Positions 1 to 7,654 of a stretch of 10,710 bases of DNA are shown piece by piece. The stretch lies in NCBI GenBank assembly GCA_003157225.1, contig PMIZ01000243.1:879-11588 (forward strand). The letters run 5' to 3'. The notes below the pieces were generated by a model. It ran no database searches. It was not told the DNA's origin and saw only the letters and a program-made list of their open reading frames with translations. The stretch is from Actinomycetota bacterium (lineage in GTDB: Bacteria; Actinomycetota; Thermoleophilia; RBG-16-64-13). Within the stretch, counting starts at the first letter, position 1. Every line of letters begins with the position of its first letter. The position numbers and the translations under genes are program-made.

Positions 1-1
1 C

Positions 2-415
2 GGCACCTGCCTCGACTTCCTGGCGGAGTCGTTCATGGCCGGGGATCCCCTGGCCGGCGGCGGCTTCGTCATCCTCAACGGCATCGAGTTCGACGCCCAG
101 GGAGGCATCGTCCCCCTGGCTGCTCCTTATCCGGGCAGCAACCTGTTCTCGCTGGCAAGCGGCGGGGCCATCTACATCCGCGACCCAGAACACAAGGTGG
201 TCGAGCGCCAACTGAACGGCGGAGTGTTCTCGCCCCTGGACGAGAAGGACTGGCGGCTGATCCGGGGGTACCTGGAAGAAAACGAAAGGCTATTCGGCAT
301 CCCGGTGGAGGACCTGCTGAAGGTGGACGGGCAAGTGCGTGCCCCGCAGGACGTCTATCGCAAGGTCAGCGCGGTCAGGCTGTCGGTGCTGTCCGGCTCG
401 GAGGAGAAGAAATGA
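2..415 (+). CDS. GXGXG-domain protein (glutamate synthase domain 3-like), 3' end only
   Basis: The frame is open from base 2 with no start in the window that must be used, so the gene begins upstream and the internal ATG at 35 is probably not its start. About 137 residues are visible. Glycine-rich turns (AGGGFVILNG, then SGGAIYIRDP) followed by an acidic helix (EEKDW-type segment, YLEENERLFGI) and a YRKV tail resemble the C-terminal end of stand-alone GltB3-type GXGXG proteins, which fold as a right-handed parallel beta-helix. In glutamate synthase this domain is structural and packs against the FMN domain; the related FwdC/FmdC subunit belongs to formylmethanofuran dehydrogenase. The TGA overlaps the hdrC start as ATGA, so it belongs to the same operon. 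The family assignment is from memory of the pattern. Whether it serves glutamate synthesis or C1 chemistry cannot be told without the upstream genes. Confidence 0.78.
   Translation, partial: GTCLDFLAESFMAGDPLAGGGFVILNGIEFDAQGGIVPLAAPYPGSNLFSLASGGAIYIRDPEHKVVERQLNGGVFSPLDEKDWRLIRGYLEENERLFGIPVEDLLKVDGQVRAPQDVYRKVSAVRLSVLSGSEEKK
400..406 (+). promoter_or_regulatory. Strong Shine-Dalgarno for hdrC
   Basis: GGAGGAG lies five bases before the ATG at 412, inside the last codons of the GXGXG gene. It fixes the hdrC start at the ATGA overlap and supports re-initiation after the upstream gene. Confidence 0.7.
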
Positions 416-1059
416 CGCCCGCGACGACCTCCCCCCCAACAGCCTTGAGCCCTCCCGCGGCGTCGGCCGCGACGCTCGAGCTACAGGTAGTCGGCGGCAG
501 TCTTGCGGCCGAGGTGAAGGCTCTGAGCGACGCCTCCCCCATGAGCTGCTATCAATGCACCAAGTGCTCGAGCGGCTGCCCGGTCTCCGGCCGTGGCGAT
601 CTGAGTGCGCACGAGCTCGTCCGTTTGGTGCAGATGGACCAGCGCGAGGCGGTGCTCAGGTGCCGCTTCATCTGGGAGTGCACGTCCTGCCAGACCTGCA
701 TCACCCGCTGCCCCCAACAAGTGGACATCTGCAGCATGAACGACGCGCTGCGCGCACTCAGCCTGAGCGCGCGGCTCGCGCCGGCGGAGACCGCCCTGCC
801 CGTCTTCAACGAGGCCTTCCTGAACGGAGTCCGCAGGCGTGGGCGCATCTACGAACTGGGCCTGATGGCGGCTTTCAAGCTGCGCACGCGGCGCTTCTTC
901 GAGGACATGGACAAGGCCCCCATGATGTTCTCGAAAGGCAAGCTACCCCTTCTCGGAGAGCGGGTCGGCGGGCGGCGCGAGCGCGAAGGCCTGTTCCGCC
1001 GCGCGGCCGAGGGTAGCAAGGCCGAGGCCGACAGGGCGGCCGAGGGGAGCAAGCGATGA
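412..1059 (+). CDS. hdrC: HdrC-like 4Fe-4S subunit of a heterodisulfide-reductase-type complex
   Basis: A 215-residue protein with two classical 4Fe-4S binding sets: C46, C49, C52, C56 and C90, C93, C96, C100, each ending in Cys-Pro. The spacing between them and the intervening helix (AHELVRLVQM) are typical of HdrC. In Hdr complexes this subunit carries electrons between HdrA and the catalytic HdrB. No membrane helices are seen, so it is the soluble type and not the cytochrome-fused HdrE/DsrM type. The start is the ATG overlapping the previous stop (ATGA) behind GGAGGAG. The N-terminus (first ~25 residues) is Ala/Pro/Thr rich and probably disordered. The last ~20 residues hold two copies of AAEGSK and look like a recent expansion. 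The TGA overlaps the hdrB start (ATGA). Family assignment is firm; the physiological partner is inferred from neighbours. Confidence 0.92.
   Translation: MTPATTSPPTALSPPAASAATLELQVVGGSLAAEVKALSDASPMSCYQCTKCSSGCPVSGRGDLSAHELVRLVQMDQREAVLRCRFIWECTSCQTCITRCPQQVDICSMNDALRALSLSARLAPAETALPVFNEAFLNGVRRRGRIYELGLMAAFKLRTRRFFEDMDKAPMMFSKGKLPLLGERVGGRREREGLFRRAAEGSKAEADRAAEGSKR
1003..1053 (+). repeat. In-frame direct repeat at the end of hdrC, second copy carries the hdrB ribosome binding site
   Basis: Two 18-base copies (1003-1020 gcggccgagggtagcaag, and 1036-1053 with one T-to-G change) are 33 bases apart, exactly 11 codons. Each encodes AAEGSK. The second copy contains GAGGGGAG, which lies about six bases before the hdrB ATG at 1056 and acts as its Shine-Dalgarno. 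Confidence 0.7.
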
Positions 1060-1931
1060 GATACACGTTCTATCCGGGCTGCTCTCTGGATGCCACTGCC
1101 AAGGACTTCAATATCTCTACCATGGCGATGGCGGCCAAGCTGGGTTTGGAACTGCCTGAGCTGGAGGACTGGATCTGCTGCGGCTCCACCGCGGCCCACA
1201 GCAGCGACCCACTCCTGGCCGACGCCCTGCCCGCGAAGAACCTGCGCGCAGCCCACGGCCAGACCGTCGCCGTGGCCTGCGCCTCCTGCTACAGCCGCCT
1301 GAAAATGGCTAACCATCACATCGCGAGCGATGCGGCCGTGCGGGCCAAGGTCGCCCAGGTGGTCGGCGCGGACTACGATGGCCTCACTCCGGTGCGACAC
1401 CTCCTGGAGATCCTGGGCCGGGACATCCGGGGAGACATCGCGGGGGCCATCACCCGGCCGCTGACGGGCCTGAAGGTGGCCTGCTACTACGGCTGCCTCT
1501 TGACGCGGCCGCCGGAAGTCACACAGTTCGACGACGCCGAGAATCCCACGCTGATGGACCAGGTTCTCGAAATCGCTGGCGCCACGCCTGTCGATTGGCC
1601 GCATAAGACCGAGTGCTGCGGAGCGAGCTTCTCCATCCACGATTCCAGCATCGTCATCGATCTGAGCAACAAGATACTGTCGATGGCCCAGGCTGCCGGG
1701 GCGGACTGCGTCGCCACCGCCTGTCCGCTCTGCCAGCTCAACCTGGACATGCGGCAAAAGGACGTCGAAGCCAAGTACGGGCACCGGTTCAAACTGCCGG
1801 TCTTCTATTTCACGCAACTGCTGGGTCTGGCCATGGGCTGCTCGGCGAGCGAGGTGTCGCTCGATAGCCTGGTGGTCGATCCGCGAGAGCTGCTGCGATC
1901 CAAGGGATTGCTGGGGAACGAGGCACGATGA
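1056..1931 (+). CDS. hdrB: HdrB-like subunit with two CCG domains
   Basis: A 291-residue protein starting YTFYPGCS, the usual HdrB opening. Two complete CCG cysteine motifs are present: C9, C41-C42, C75, C78, and C147, C187-C188, C223, C226. In methanogen HdrB these motifs bind the two non-cubane 4Fe-4S clusters that reduce the CoM-S-S-CoB disulfide, and no motif residue is missing here. Bacteria with this gene set do not make those coenzymes, so the true substrate or electron partner is unknown; in the acetogen MetVF-Hdr complexes the role of HdrB is also unresolved. Both ends are ATGA overlaps, with hdrC upstream and hdrA downstream. Length is normal for the family, slightly under 300 residues. 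Function as catalytic or electron-transfer subunit is inferred from motifs and context. Confidence 0.93.
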   Translation: MRYTFYPGCSLDATAKDFNISTMAMAAKLGLELPELEDWICCGSTAAHSSDPLLADALPAKNLRAAHGQTVAVACASCYSRLKMANHHIASDAAVRAKVAQVVGADYDGLTPVRHLLEILGRDIRGDIAGAITRPLTGLKVACYYGCLLTRPPEVTQFDDAENPTLMDQVLEIAGATPVDWPHKTECCGASFSIHDSSIVIDLSNKILSMAQAAGADCVATACPLCQLNLDMRQKDVEAKYGHRFKLPVFYFTQLLGLAMGCSASEVSLDSLVVDPRELLRSKGLLGNEAR

Positions 1932-4900
1932 GTAATAACGGGAACGGGAACGGATCGGGCGCGCCGAACGAGGCCGTGCAGCCTTCCGAGGCCAAGGAGC
2001 CGGTAGGCGCCGTGATGGTCTGCGGTGCCGGCATCACCGGCATCCAGGCCTCGCTCGACCTTGCCGAGAGCGGTTTCAGAGTCTATTTGGTGGACTCCTC
2101 GCCGGCCATCGGCGGGCGGATGGCCCAGTTGGACAAGACCTTCCCCACCGGGGACTGCGCCATGTGCATCCTCTCCCCCAAACTGGTGGAGTGCGCCCGC
2201 AACAAGAACATCGAGATCATCACCATGGCCGACGTCCAGGGCATCAGCGGCGAGCCTGGCAACTTCAAGGTGAGGCTCCGTCAGAACCCGCGCTACGTGG
2301 ATCTTGTCAAATGCAATGCTTGCGGCGATTGCACCGACGCCTGCCCCGTGGACCTGCCCAATGAGTTCGACCGCAATCTGGGCACCCGCAAGGCGATCTT
2401 CCGGCCCTATCCACAGGCCATCCCCAACGTCTTCGGCATCTCCAAGGCCGCGGGGCGCGCGCCGTGCAAGGCCGCCTGCCCCGCCGGTGTCAACGCCCAG
2501 GGCTACGTAGCCCTCGTCGCGGCCTCCAAGTTCAAGGAGGCCTACGAGCTCGTGCGCGAGCGCTGCCCCCTGCCTTCGGCGTGCGGACGGGTCTGCCAGC
2601 ATCCCTGTGAGGACGAGTGCAACCGCACCGACGTCGACCAGGCGGTCTCCATCCGCGACCTCAAGCGCTTCGTCGGCGACTACGTCATGGCGAACCCGGA
2701 GGAGTGCCCGCCCGTCAACGCGGCGGCCGCCAAACTCGATGCCAAGGTCGCCGTCATCGGCGGCGGACCCGCCGGCCTGACGGCAGCCTTCGACCTGGCC
2801 GTGCTGGGCTACGGGGTGACGCTCTATGAAGCCCAGCCGCACCTGGGCGGTATGCTCCGCTACGGCATCCCGAGCTATCGCCTGCCAAAGGACATCCTCG
2901 ACAGGGAAATCCAGTCCATACTCGATCTGGGCATCGAAGCCAAGACCAATACGCGGGTCTCCGATCCCGCGAGCCTCCTCGACGCGGGCTTCAAGGCCGT
3001 GTTCGCCGCGCCTGGGGCGTGGATCAGCCGGAAGCTCGGTATCGACGGCGAAGATACGCCCGGTGTGTGGGCGGGACTGGACTTCCTCCGCCGCGTGAAC
3101 AGCGGCGAGACCCCCACGCTCGGGTCCAACGTACTTGTGATCGGCGGCGGCGACGTCGCCATGGATGCCGCGCGCTGCGCGCGCCGGATGCCCGGGGTCT
3201 CCTCGGTGCACCTCGCTTGTCTGGAGAGTCGCGCCGAGATGCCGGCCCACTCCTGGGAGGCGGCCGAGGCGCTCGAAGAAGGCGTGGTGTTCCACAACAG
3301 CCTGGGGCCGACTCGCGTCGAGACCAGCGGCGACAAAGTGACCGGCGTCGCCTTCCGGGCCTGTACGCGGGTGTTCGACGATGAGGGTCGCTTCGCTCCC
3401 CAGTTCGACGACTCCAAGACCTCGCTGCTTGCAGCCGACACGGTGATCGTCACGATAGGCCAGGGCATCGACGCTACCGATCTCGGCGTGGCGACCGGCC
3501 CCGGCGGCCGCATCGTGGCCGACAAGGATACGCTGGCCACCAGTGTCCCCGGCCTGTTCGCGGGCGGCGACGCCGTTCTGGGACCTGCCGCGATGGTGGA
3601 CGCGATGGCCCAAGGTCATAGGGCGGCCGAGGCCATCGACGCGTATGTGCGGGGCGTCAAGATCACTCCAGCGTCCGGGTCCGCCTCGGACCAGATAGAG
3701 ATCGCCAAGAACCCCAGGCCCGACGCTCCCAAGCAGGAGCGGGTGAAGATGCCACAGGCCGACCCGGCGGGACGAGTCGCCGGCTTCAACGAGATCGACC
3801 AGGGCTACACAGCCGAACAAGCCGTCGCCGAGGCCGAGCGCTGCCTGGCGTGCGGCCTCTGCAGCGAATGCATGCAGTGTGTGAAGGCCTGCACCGCCGG
3901 GGCAGTGTGCCACGACCAACTGCCTACCGAGATCGAGATCGACGCGGGCAGTCTGATCCTCACCCCCGGCTTCGAGGAGTTCCAAGCCTCTCTCCGCGGC
4001 GAGTTCGGCCACGGGCGCTATGCCAACGTGCTCTCGAGCGTCCAGTTCGAGCGCATGCTGTCGGCTGCAGGCCCCACCGGTGGACACGTGCAGCGGCCCT
4101 CTGACGGCGGCGAGGTGGAGCGTATCGCCTTCATCCAGTGCGTCGGCAGCCGTGACGCCGCGCGCGGCAACGGTTACTGCTCGTCGATCTGTTGCATGAG
4201 TGCCACCAAAGAGGCGATGGTCGCCCTGGAGCACGCTCACGGCAAGAACGACCTGGACGCCACCATCTTCTGTATGGACGTCCGGGCTTTCGGCAAGGAG
4301 TTCGACAGCTACGTCAACCGCGCCCGCGACGAGCACGGCGTGAAATACATCCGGGCCATCCCCTCACGCGTCGTGGAGATGCCGGGCAGCAAGAATCCGC
4401 GTGTGCGGTATTTCGATCAGACGGGGGCTGAGCAGCAACAAGAATTCGACCTCGTGGTACTGAGCGTGGGCCTCCGGGTTCCGGAGAGCGTCCGGGAGAC
4501 GGCCGGCAAGCTGGGCCTGGACCTCAACCAGTTCGGCTTCGCGCAGACCGAACGGCTCGCTCCGCTCGCTACCTCCAAGCCGGGGCTCTACGTGGCCGGC
4601 GCGTTCCAGGAACCCAAAGACATCCCGGAATCCGTCGCTCAGGCCTCCGCTGCCGCGGGCTGCGCCATGGACCAGCTAGCCGAAGCGCGCGGCACCCTCA
4701 TGAAGCGCCGGGAGTATCCCTGGGAGCGTGACACCACCGACGAGCCGCCGCGCGTGGGCGTCTTCATCTGCCACTGTGGCCAGAACATCGCCTCGGTCAT
4801 CGACGTGCAGCACGTGGCCGAGGAGGCCGCCAAACTGCCCAATGTCCAACACGCCGAGGCCAGTCTCTACACCTGCTCCGACACCAACCAGCAGCACATC

Positions 4901-6436
4901 AAGGACATGATCAAGGATCACCGGCTCAACCGGCTGGTGGTGGCGTCCTGCTCGCCGCGCACCCACGAGATCCTCTTCCAGGAGACGCTGCGTGACAGCG
5001 GTCTCAACCAGTACCTGTTCGCGATGGCCAATATCCGCGACCAGGGATCGTGGGTGCACAAGGACGAGCCGGTCGCCGCGACAGAGAAGGCTATCGACCT
5101 CATGTCCATGGCGGTGGCACGGGCACGGCACTTGAAAGCCCTGCAAACGGGCCAGCAGCCGGTGACCGCCTCCGCGCTCGTCCTGGGCGGCGGCCTGGCC
5201 GGCATGACCGCGGCCCTCGGCATCGCCGATCAGGGCTTCAAGGTGCATCTGGTTGAGAAGGAGCCGGAACTGGGTGGCGTCATGCGTCAGGTCCACAGCA
5301 CGCTCGAGGGAACCGACACCCAGGAGTACCTCCGCGAGCTGGTCGTCAAGGTCAAGTCTCACCCTCTGATCGAGGTTCACCTCAACGCCACCCTCGCCAG
5401 CATCACCGGACACATCGGCGAGTTCAAGAGCGTGCTGAATGTGAGCGGCCACGAGCAGCGGGTCAGCCACGGCGTGATCATCGTGGCCACGGGCGGGCAG
5501 GAGCGCACCACCGAGCTCTACCTGCACGGTAAGAACCGGCACGTCACCACCCAGAGCAAGCTGGAGGCGGCGTTAGCCGCCGGCGAGCTCCCCCAGGAGC
5601 TCCAGGGTAAGAAGAACCCCACCGTGGTCATGATCCAGTGTGTGGAAAGCCGCAACGACGAGCACCCCTACTGCAGCCGCGTCTGCTGCTCCGAGGCAGT
5701 CAAGAACGCGCTTGAGATCAAGCGCCGGCTGCCGGACGCCAACGTGGCCGTACTCGGCCGCGACATCCGCACCTACGGGTTCCGCGAGCTGTTCTTCCAG
5801 AAGGCGCGAGAAGAAGGCGTGCTGTTCGTGCGCCATCCCGAGAAGGGCGAGCCCGTTGTGACCGAAGAGAATGGAAACCTCCGTGTGAAGGTCCACGACG
5901 CATCGAGCAACCGCGAGTTGGTATTGCGGCCCGACCTGCTGGTGCTCTCCACCGGCATAGCCCCCGCGACCGGCAACCCGGTGCTGTCGGGGCAGCTCCG
6001 CAGCGCCCTGACGTCCGACGGGTTCTTCCTCGAGGCCCATCCCAAGCTCCGCCCGGTGGATCTCGCCAACGAGGGTGAGTTCCTCTGCGGCCTGGCCCAT
6101 TCGCCACGCTTCATGGACGAGACCATCGCCCAGGCCATGGGCACCGTGGGACGAGCCACGACGATCCTTTCCAAGACCCATCTCGCAATCCCCGGACAGG
6201 TGGCCAAGGTCGACCCCACCGACTGTGTCGCCTGCGCCACCTGCGTCAAGGTCTGCCCGTATGGCGCCCCGATGATCAACGAGATCGGCAAGGCCGAGAT
6301 CCAGGGCGCCATGTGCATGGGCTGTGGTAGCTGCGCCGCCTCGTGCCCGGCCAGGACCATCACTCTCCTCCATCAGGAAGACGAGGCCCTGGTCGCTATG
6401 CTCGACGAACTGCTCGTGGGCGGAGCGACCCGATGA
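1928..6436 (+). CDS. hdrA: Giant HdrA: HdrA unit with an inserted GltD/NfnB-like module, fused to a second HdrA unit
   Basis: A 1502-residue iron-sulfur flavoprotein, about twice the length of a methanogen HdrA. Residues ~27-170 are the first HdrA half: FAD Rossmann GAGITG at 33-38 and a 4Fe-4S set C129, C132, C135, C139. Residues ~172-636 are a GltD/NfnB-like module: cysteine-rich Fer4_20 region (C180, C184, C213, C219, C223, C227, C231), FAD site GGGPAG at 278-283, pyridine-nucleotide site GGGDVA at 406-411, and FAD-closing AGGDAV at 545-550. Residues 639-661 hold seven Cys (six in CLACGLCSECMQCVKAC). HdrA then resumes: QCVGSR with C738, C751, C755, C756. Residues ~941-1425 are a second HdrA with its N-terminal domain (FICHCGQNIA), a Rossmann LGGGLAG at 1086-1092, and C1238, C1249, C1253, C1254. 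The C-terminus has two 4Fe-4S sets (C1433/1436/1439/1443 and C1463/1466/1469/1473). Likely role: electron-bifurcating hub taking electrons from NAD(P)H. ATGA overlaps at both ends. Family certain; bifurcation and electron route inferred. Confidence 0.95.
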   Translation: MSNNGNGNGSGAPNEAVQPSEAKEPVGAVMVCGAGITGIQASLDLAESGFRVYLVDSSPAIGGRMAQLDKTFPTGDCAMCILSPKLVECARNKNIEIITMADVQGISGEPGNFKVRLRQNPRYVDLVKCNACGDCTDACPVDLPNEFDRNLGTRKAIFRPYPQAIPNVFGISKAAGRAPCKAACPAGVNAQGYVALVAASKFKEAYELVRERCPLPSACGRVCQHPCEDECNRTDVDQAVSIRDLKRFVGDYVMANPEECPPVNAAAAKLDAKVAVIGGGPAGLTAAFDLAVLGYGVTLYEAQPHLGGMLRYGIPSYRLPKDILDREIQSILDLGIEAKTNTRVSDPASLLDAGFKAVFAAPGAWISRKLGIDGEDTPGVWAGLDFLRRVNSGETPTLGSNVLVIGGGDVAMDAARCARRMPGVSSVHLACLESRAEMPAHSWEAAEALEEGVVFHNSLGPTRVETSGDKVTGVAFRACTRVFDDEGRFAPQFDDSKTSLLAADTVIVTIGQGIDATDLGVATGPGGRIVADKDTLATSVPGLFAGGDAVLGPAAMVDAMAQGHRAAEAIDAYVRGVKITPASGSASDQIEIAKNPRPDAPKQERVKMPQADPAGRVAGFNEIDQGYTAEQAVAEAERCLACGLCSECMQCVKACTAGAVCHDQLPTEIEIDAGSLILTPGFEEFQASLRGEFGHGRYANVLSSVQFERMLSAAGPTGGHVQRPSDGGEVERIAFIQCVGSRDAARGNGYCSSICCMSATKEAMVALEHAHGKNDLDATIFCMDVRAFGKEFDSYVNRARDEHGVKYIRAIPSRVVEMPGSKNPRVRYFDQTGAEQQQEFDLVVLSVGLRVPESVRETAGKLGLDLNQFGFAQTERLAPLATSKPGLYVAGAFQEPKDIPESVAQASAAAGCAMDQLAEARGTLMKRREYPWERDTTDEPPRVGVFICHCGQNIASVIDVQHVAEEAAKLPNVQHAEASLYTCSDTNQQHIKDMIKDHRLNRLVVASCSPRTHEILFQETLRDSGLNQYLFAMANIRDQGSWVHKDEPVAATEKAIDLMSMAVARARHLKALQTGQQPVTASALVLGGGLAGMTAALGIADQGFKVHLVEKEPELGGVMRQVHSTLEGTDTQEYLRELVVKVKSHPLIEVHLNATLASITGHIGEFKSVLNVSGHEQRVSHGVIIVATGGQERTTELYLHGKNRHVTTQSKLEAALAAGELPQELQGKKNPTVVMIQCVESRNDEHPYCSRVCCSEAVKNALEIKRRLPDANVAVLGRDIRTYGFRELFFQKAREEGVLFVRHPEKGEPVVTEENGNLRVKVHDASSNRELVLRPDLLVLSTGIAPATGNPVLSGQLRSALTSDGFFLEAHPKLRPVDLANEGEFLCGLAHSPRFMDETIAQAMGTVGRATTILSKTHLAIPGQVAKVDPTDCVACATCVKVCPYGAPMINEIGKAEIQGAMCMGCGSCAASCPARTITLLHQEDEALVAMLDELLVGGATR

Positions 6437-6927
6437 CGCCCGAGATGACGCCCTCGGCGACAACCACCATGATGACCGGCTCCGCGGCGGCCGACCCCGC
6501 CTGGGAACCCGAGATCATCGCGTTTTGCTGCAACTACTGCGCCTACGCGGCGGCGGACCTGGCGGGCTCCAAGCGCATGCAGTACCCCACCAACGTGCGC
6601 ATCATTCACACGCCGTGCACCGGCAAGATCGAGATGGAGCACATCCTCGACGCCTTCCTCAAAGGCATCGATGGGATCCTGGTGGCCGGCTGCCTGGAGG
6701 GTGGCTGTCACTTCCTGGAAGGCAACCTGCGCGCGCGCAAACGTACCGACCGCATCCGCCAGATGCTGGCCGAGATCGGCGTGGGCCAAGAGCGGCTCAG
6801 AATGGTGAACCTCTCAGCCGCCGAGGCTCCTACCTTTGTGAGGAGCGTACACGAGATGGTGAACACGGTCAGGGCGCTGGGACCAAGCCCGCTCAAGGAT
6901 ACCCAGCACTTGGAAAGCGAAGGTTAA
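6433..6927 (+). CDS. mvhD: MvhD-like 2Fe-2S electron-transfer subunit (hydrogenase iron-sulfur subunit family)
   Basis: A 164-residue protein. The core FCCNYCAYAAADLAG, then YPTNVRIIHTPCTG, and AGCLEGGCHFLEGN are hallmarks of MvhD. Cysteines C32, C33, C36, C62, C87 and C92 are the expected set for its 2Fe-2S cluster. In methanogens MvhD passes electrons from the MvhAG hydrogenase, or from formate dehydrogenase, to HdrA. No hydrogenase or formate dehydrogenase subunit is visible here, so it more likely connects HdrA with MetV/MetF or another partner. The start chosen is the ATG at 6433, which overlaps the hdrA stop as ATGA and follows a GGCGGAG stretch. An open frame extends upstream to 6343, but that part is a shadow of hdrA. 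The Thr/Met-rich N-terminal ~22 residues are not conserved in the family; M5, M13 or M14 are possible later starts. Confidence 0.92.
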   Translation: MTPEMTPSATTTMMTGSAAADPAWEPEIIAFCCNYCAYAAADLAGSKRMQYPTNVRIIHTPCTGKIEMEHILDAFLKGIDGILVAGCLEGGCHFLEGNLRARKRTDRIRQMLAEIGVGQERLRMVNLSAAEAPTFVRSVHEMVNTVRALGPSPLKDTQHLESEG

Positions 6928-6929
6928 GA

Positions 6930-7598
6930 ATGATTGTTGCTTCTCCGAAATCGATCACCGAGCTCAAGAACCTGATCGCGGGTCACAAGAAGGTGCTCTT
7001 CGTGGGCTGTGGCACCTGCGTCACCGTGTGTCTGGCCGGCGGCGAACGCGAGGTGGGCATCGCTTCGTACGCCGTGCGCATGGCGCGCAGGCTCGCGAAC
7101 GAACCCATTGAGCTGACGCAGCAGACCATCGAGCGCCAGTGCGAGAACGAGTTCATCAAAGACCTGGCGGAGGCGGCGGCCGACGCGGATGCGATCGTGT
7201 CCTTCGGCTGCGGCGTGGGCGTGCAGACAATCGCCGAACGGTTCCCGGACAAGCCGGTCTACGCCGGTCTCAACACGCAGTTCATGGGAACGCTCGAAGA
7301 GCAGGCCGTCTGGACCGAGAAGTGCCTGGGCTGCGGCGACTGCATGCTGGCCCAGTTCGGCGGCATCTGCCCTGTGACGCGCTGCGCGAAACGGCTCCTG
7401 AACGGTCCCTGCGGGGGCTCCACCGAGACGCACTGCGAAGTGGACGAGGACCGGCCCTGCGCGTGGCAGCTCATCTATACCCGGCTCAAGAACATCGACC
7501 AGCTCGACCGCCTGGACGAGATAGTCCCGGCCAAGGACTGGAGCACCTCCTGGCATTCAGGAGCCCGCAGGGTCGTGCGCAAAGAGCACCGGGTGTGA
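6930..7598 (+). CDS. metV: MetV: methylenetetrahydrofolate reductase C-terminal (zinc/iron-sulfur) family protein
   Basis: A 222-residue cysteine-rich protein of the MTHFR_C/MetV family. The N-terminal half has VGCGTCVTVCLAGG (C27, C30, C34) and SFGCGVGVQT; the C-terminal half has CLGCGDCM, GICPVTRCAK and LLNGPCGG, with further Cys at 169 and 177. In acetogens MetV partners MetF, the FAD subunit that reduces methylene-tetrahydrofolate to methyl-tetrahydrofolate in the methyl branch of the Wood-Ljungdahl pathway, and joins it to HdrABC-MvhD. Here it follows mvhD by two bases (TAA at 6925-6927, ATG at 6930) with GAAGG just upstream. The ATG at 6930 gives a normal family length; the same frame is open further upstream only because of GC bias. 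No metF follows it in the window, which is unusual for this gene order. Confidence 0.92.
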   Translation: MIVASPKSITELKNLIAGHKKVLFVGCGTCVTVCLAGGEREVGIASYAVRMARRLANEPIELTQQTIERQCENEFIKDLAEAAADADAIVSFGCGVGVQTIAERFPDKPVYAGLNTQFMGTLEEQAVWTEKCLGCGDCMLAQFGGICPVTRCAKRLLNGPCGGSTETHCEVDEDRPCAWQLIYTRLKNIDQLDRLDEIVPAKDWSTSWHSGARRVVRKEHRV

Positions 7599-7654
7599 CG
7601 ACGGGGGCACCCGGTCCTCCAGCGAGACCGACTCGTCGGCGAGCAGCTCGTCGA

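Noticed and set aside
849..1817. 322-codon minus-strand open frame opposite hdrC/hdrB
   Set aside because: Antisense shadow of genes with intact cysteine motifs; no family features.
1805..4336. Very long open frame on the minus strand (843 codons) opposite hdrB/hdrA
   Set aside because: It is antisense to well-conserved HdrA sequence, its translation is rich in Gly/Ala/Val/Asp/His with no recognisable motif, and GC-rich codon bias alone produces such frames.
6324..6929. Upstream extension of the metV frame
   Set aside because: It overlaps all of mvhD; the translation is Arg/Pro/His rich and unlike MetV, while the ATG at 6930 has a Shine-Dalgarno and gives the family length.
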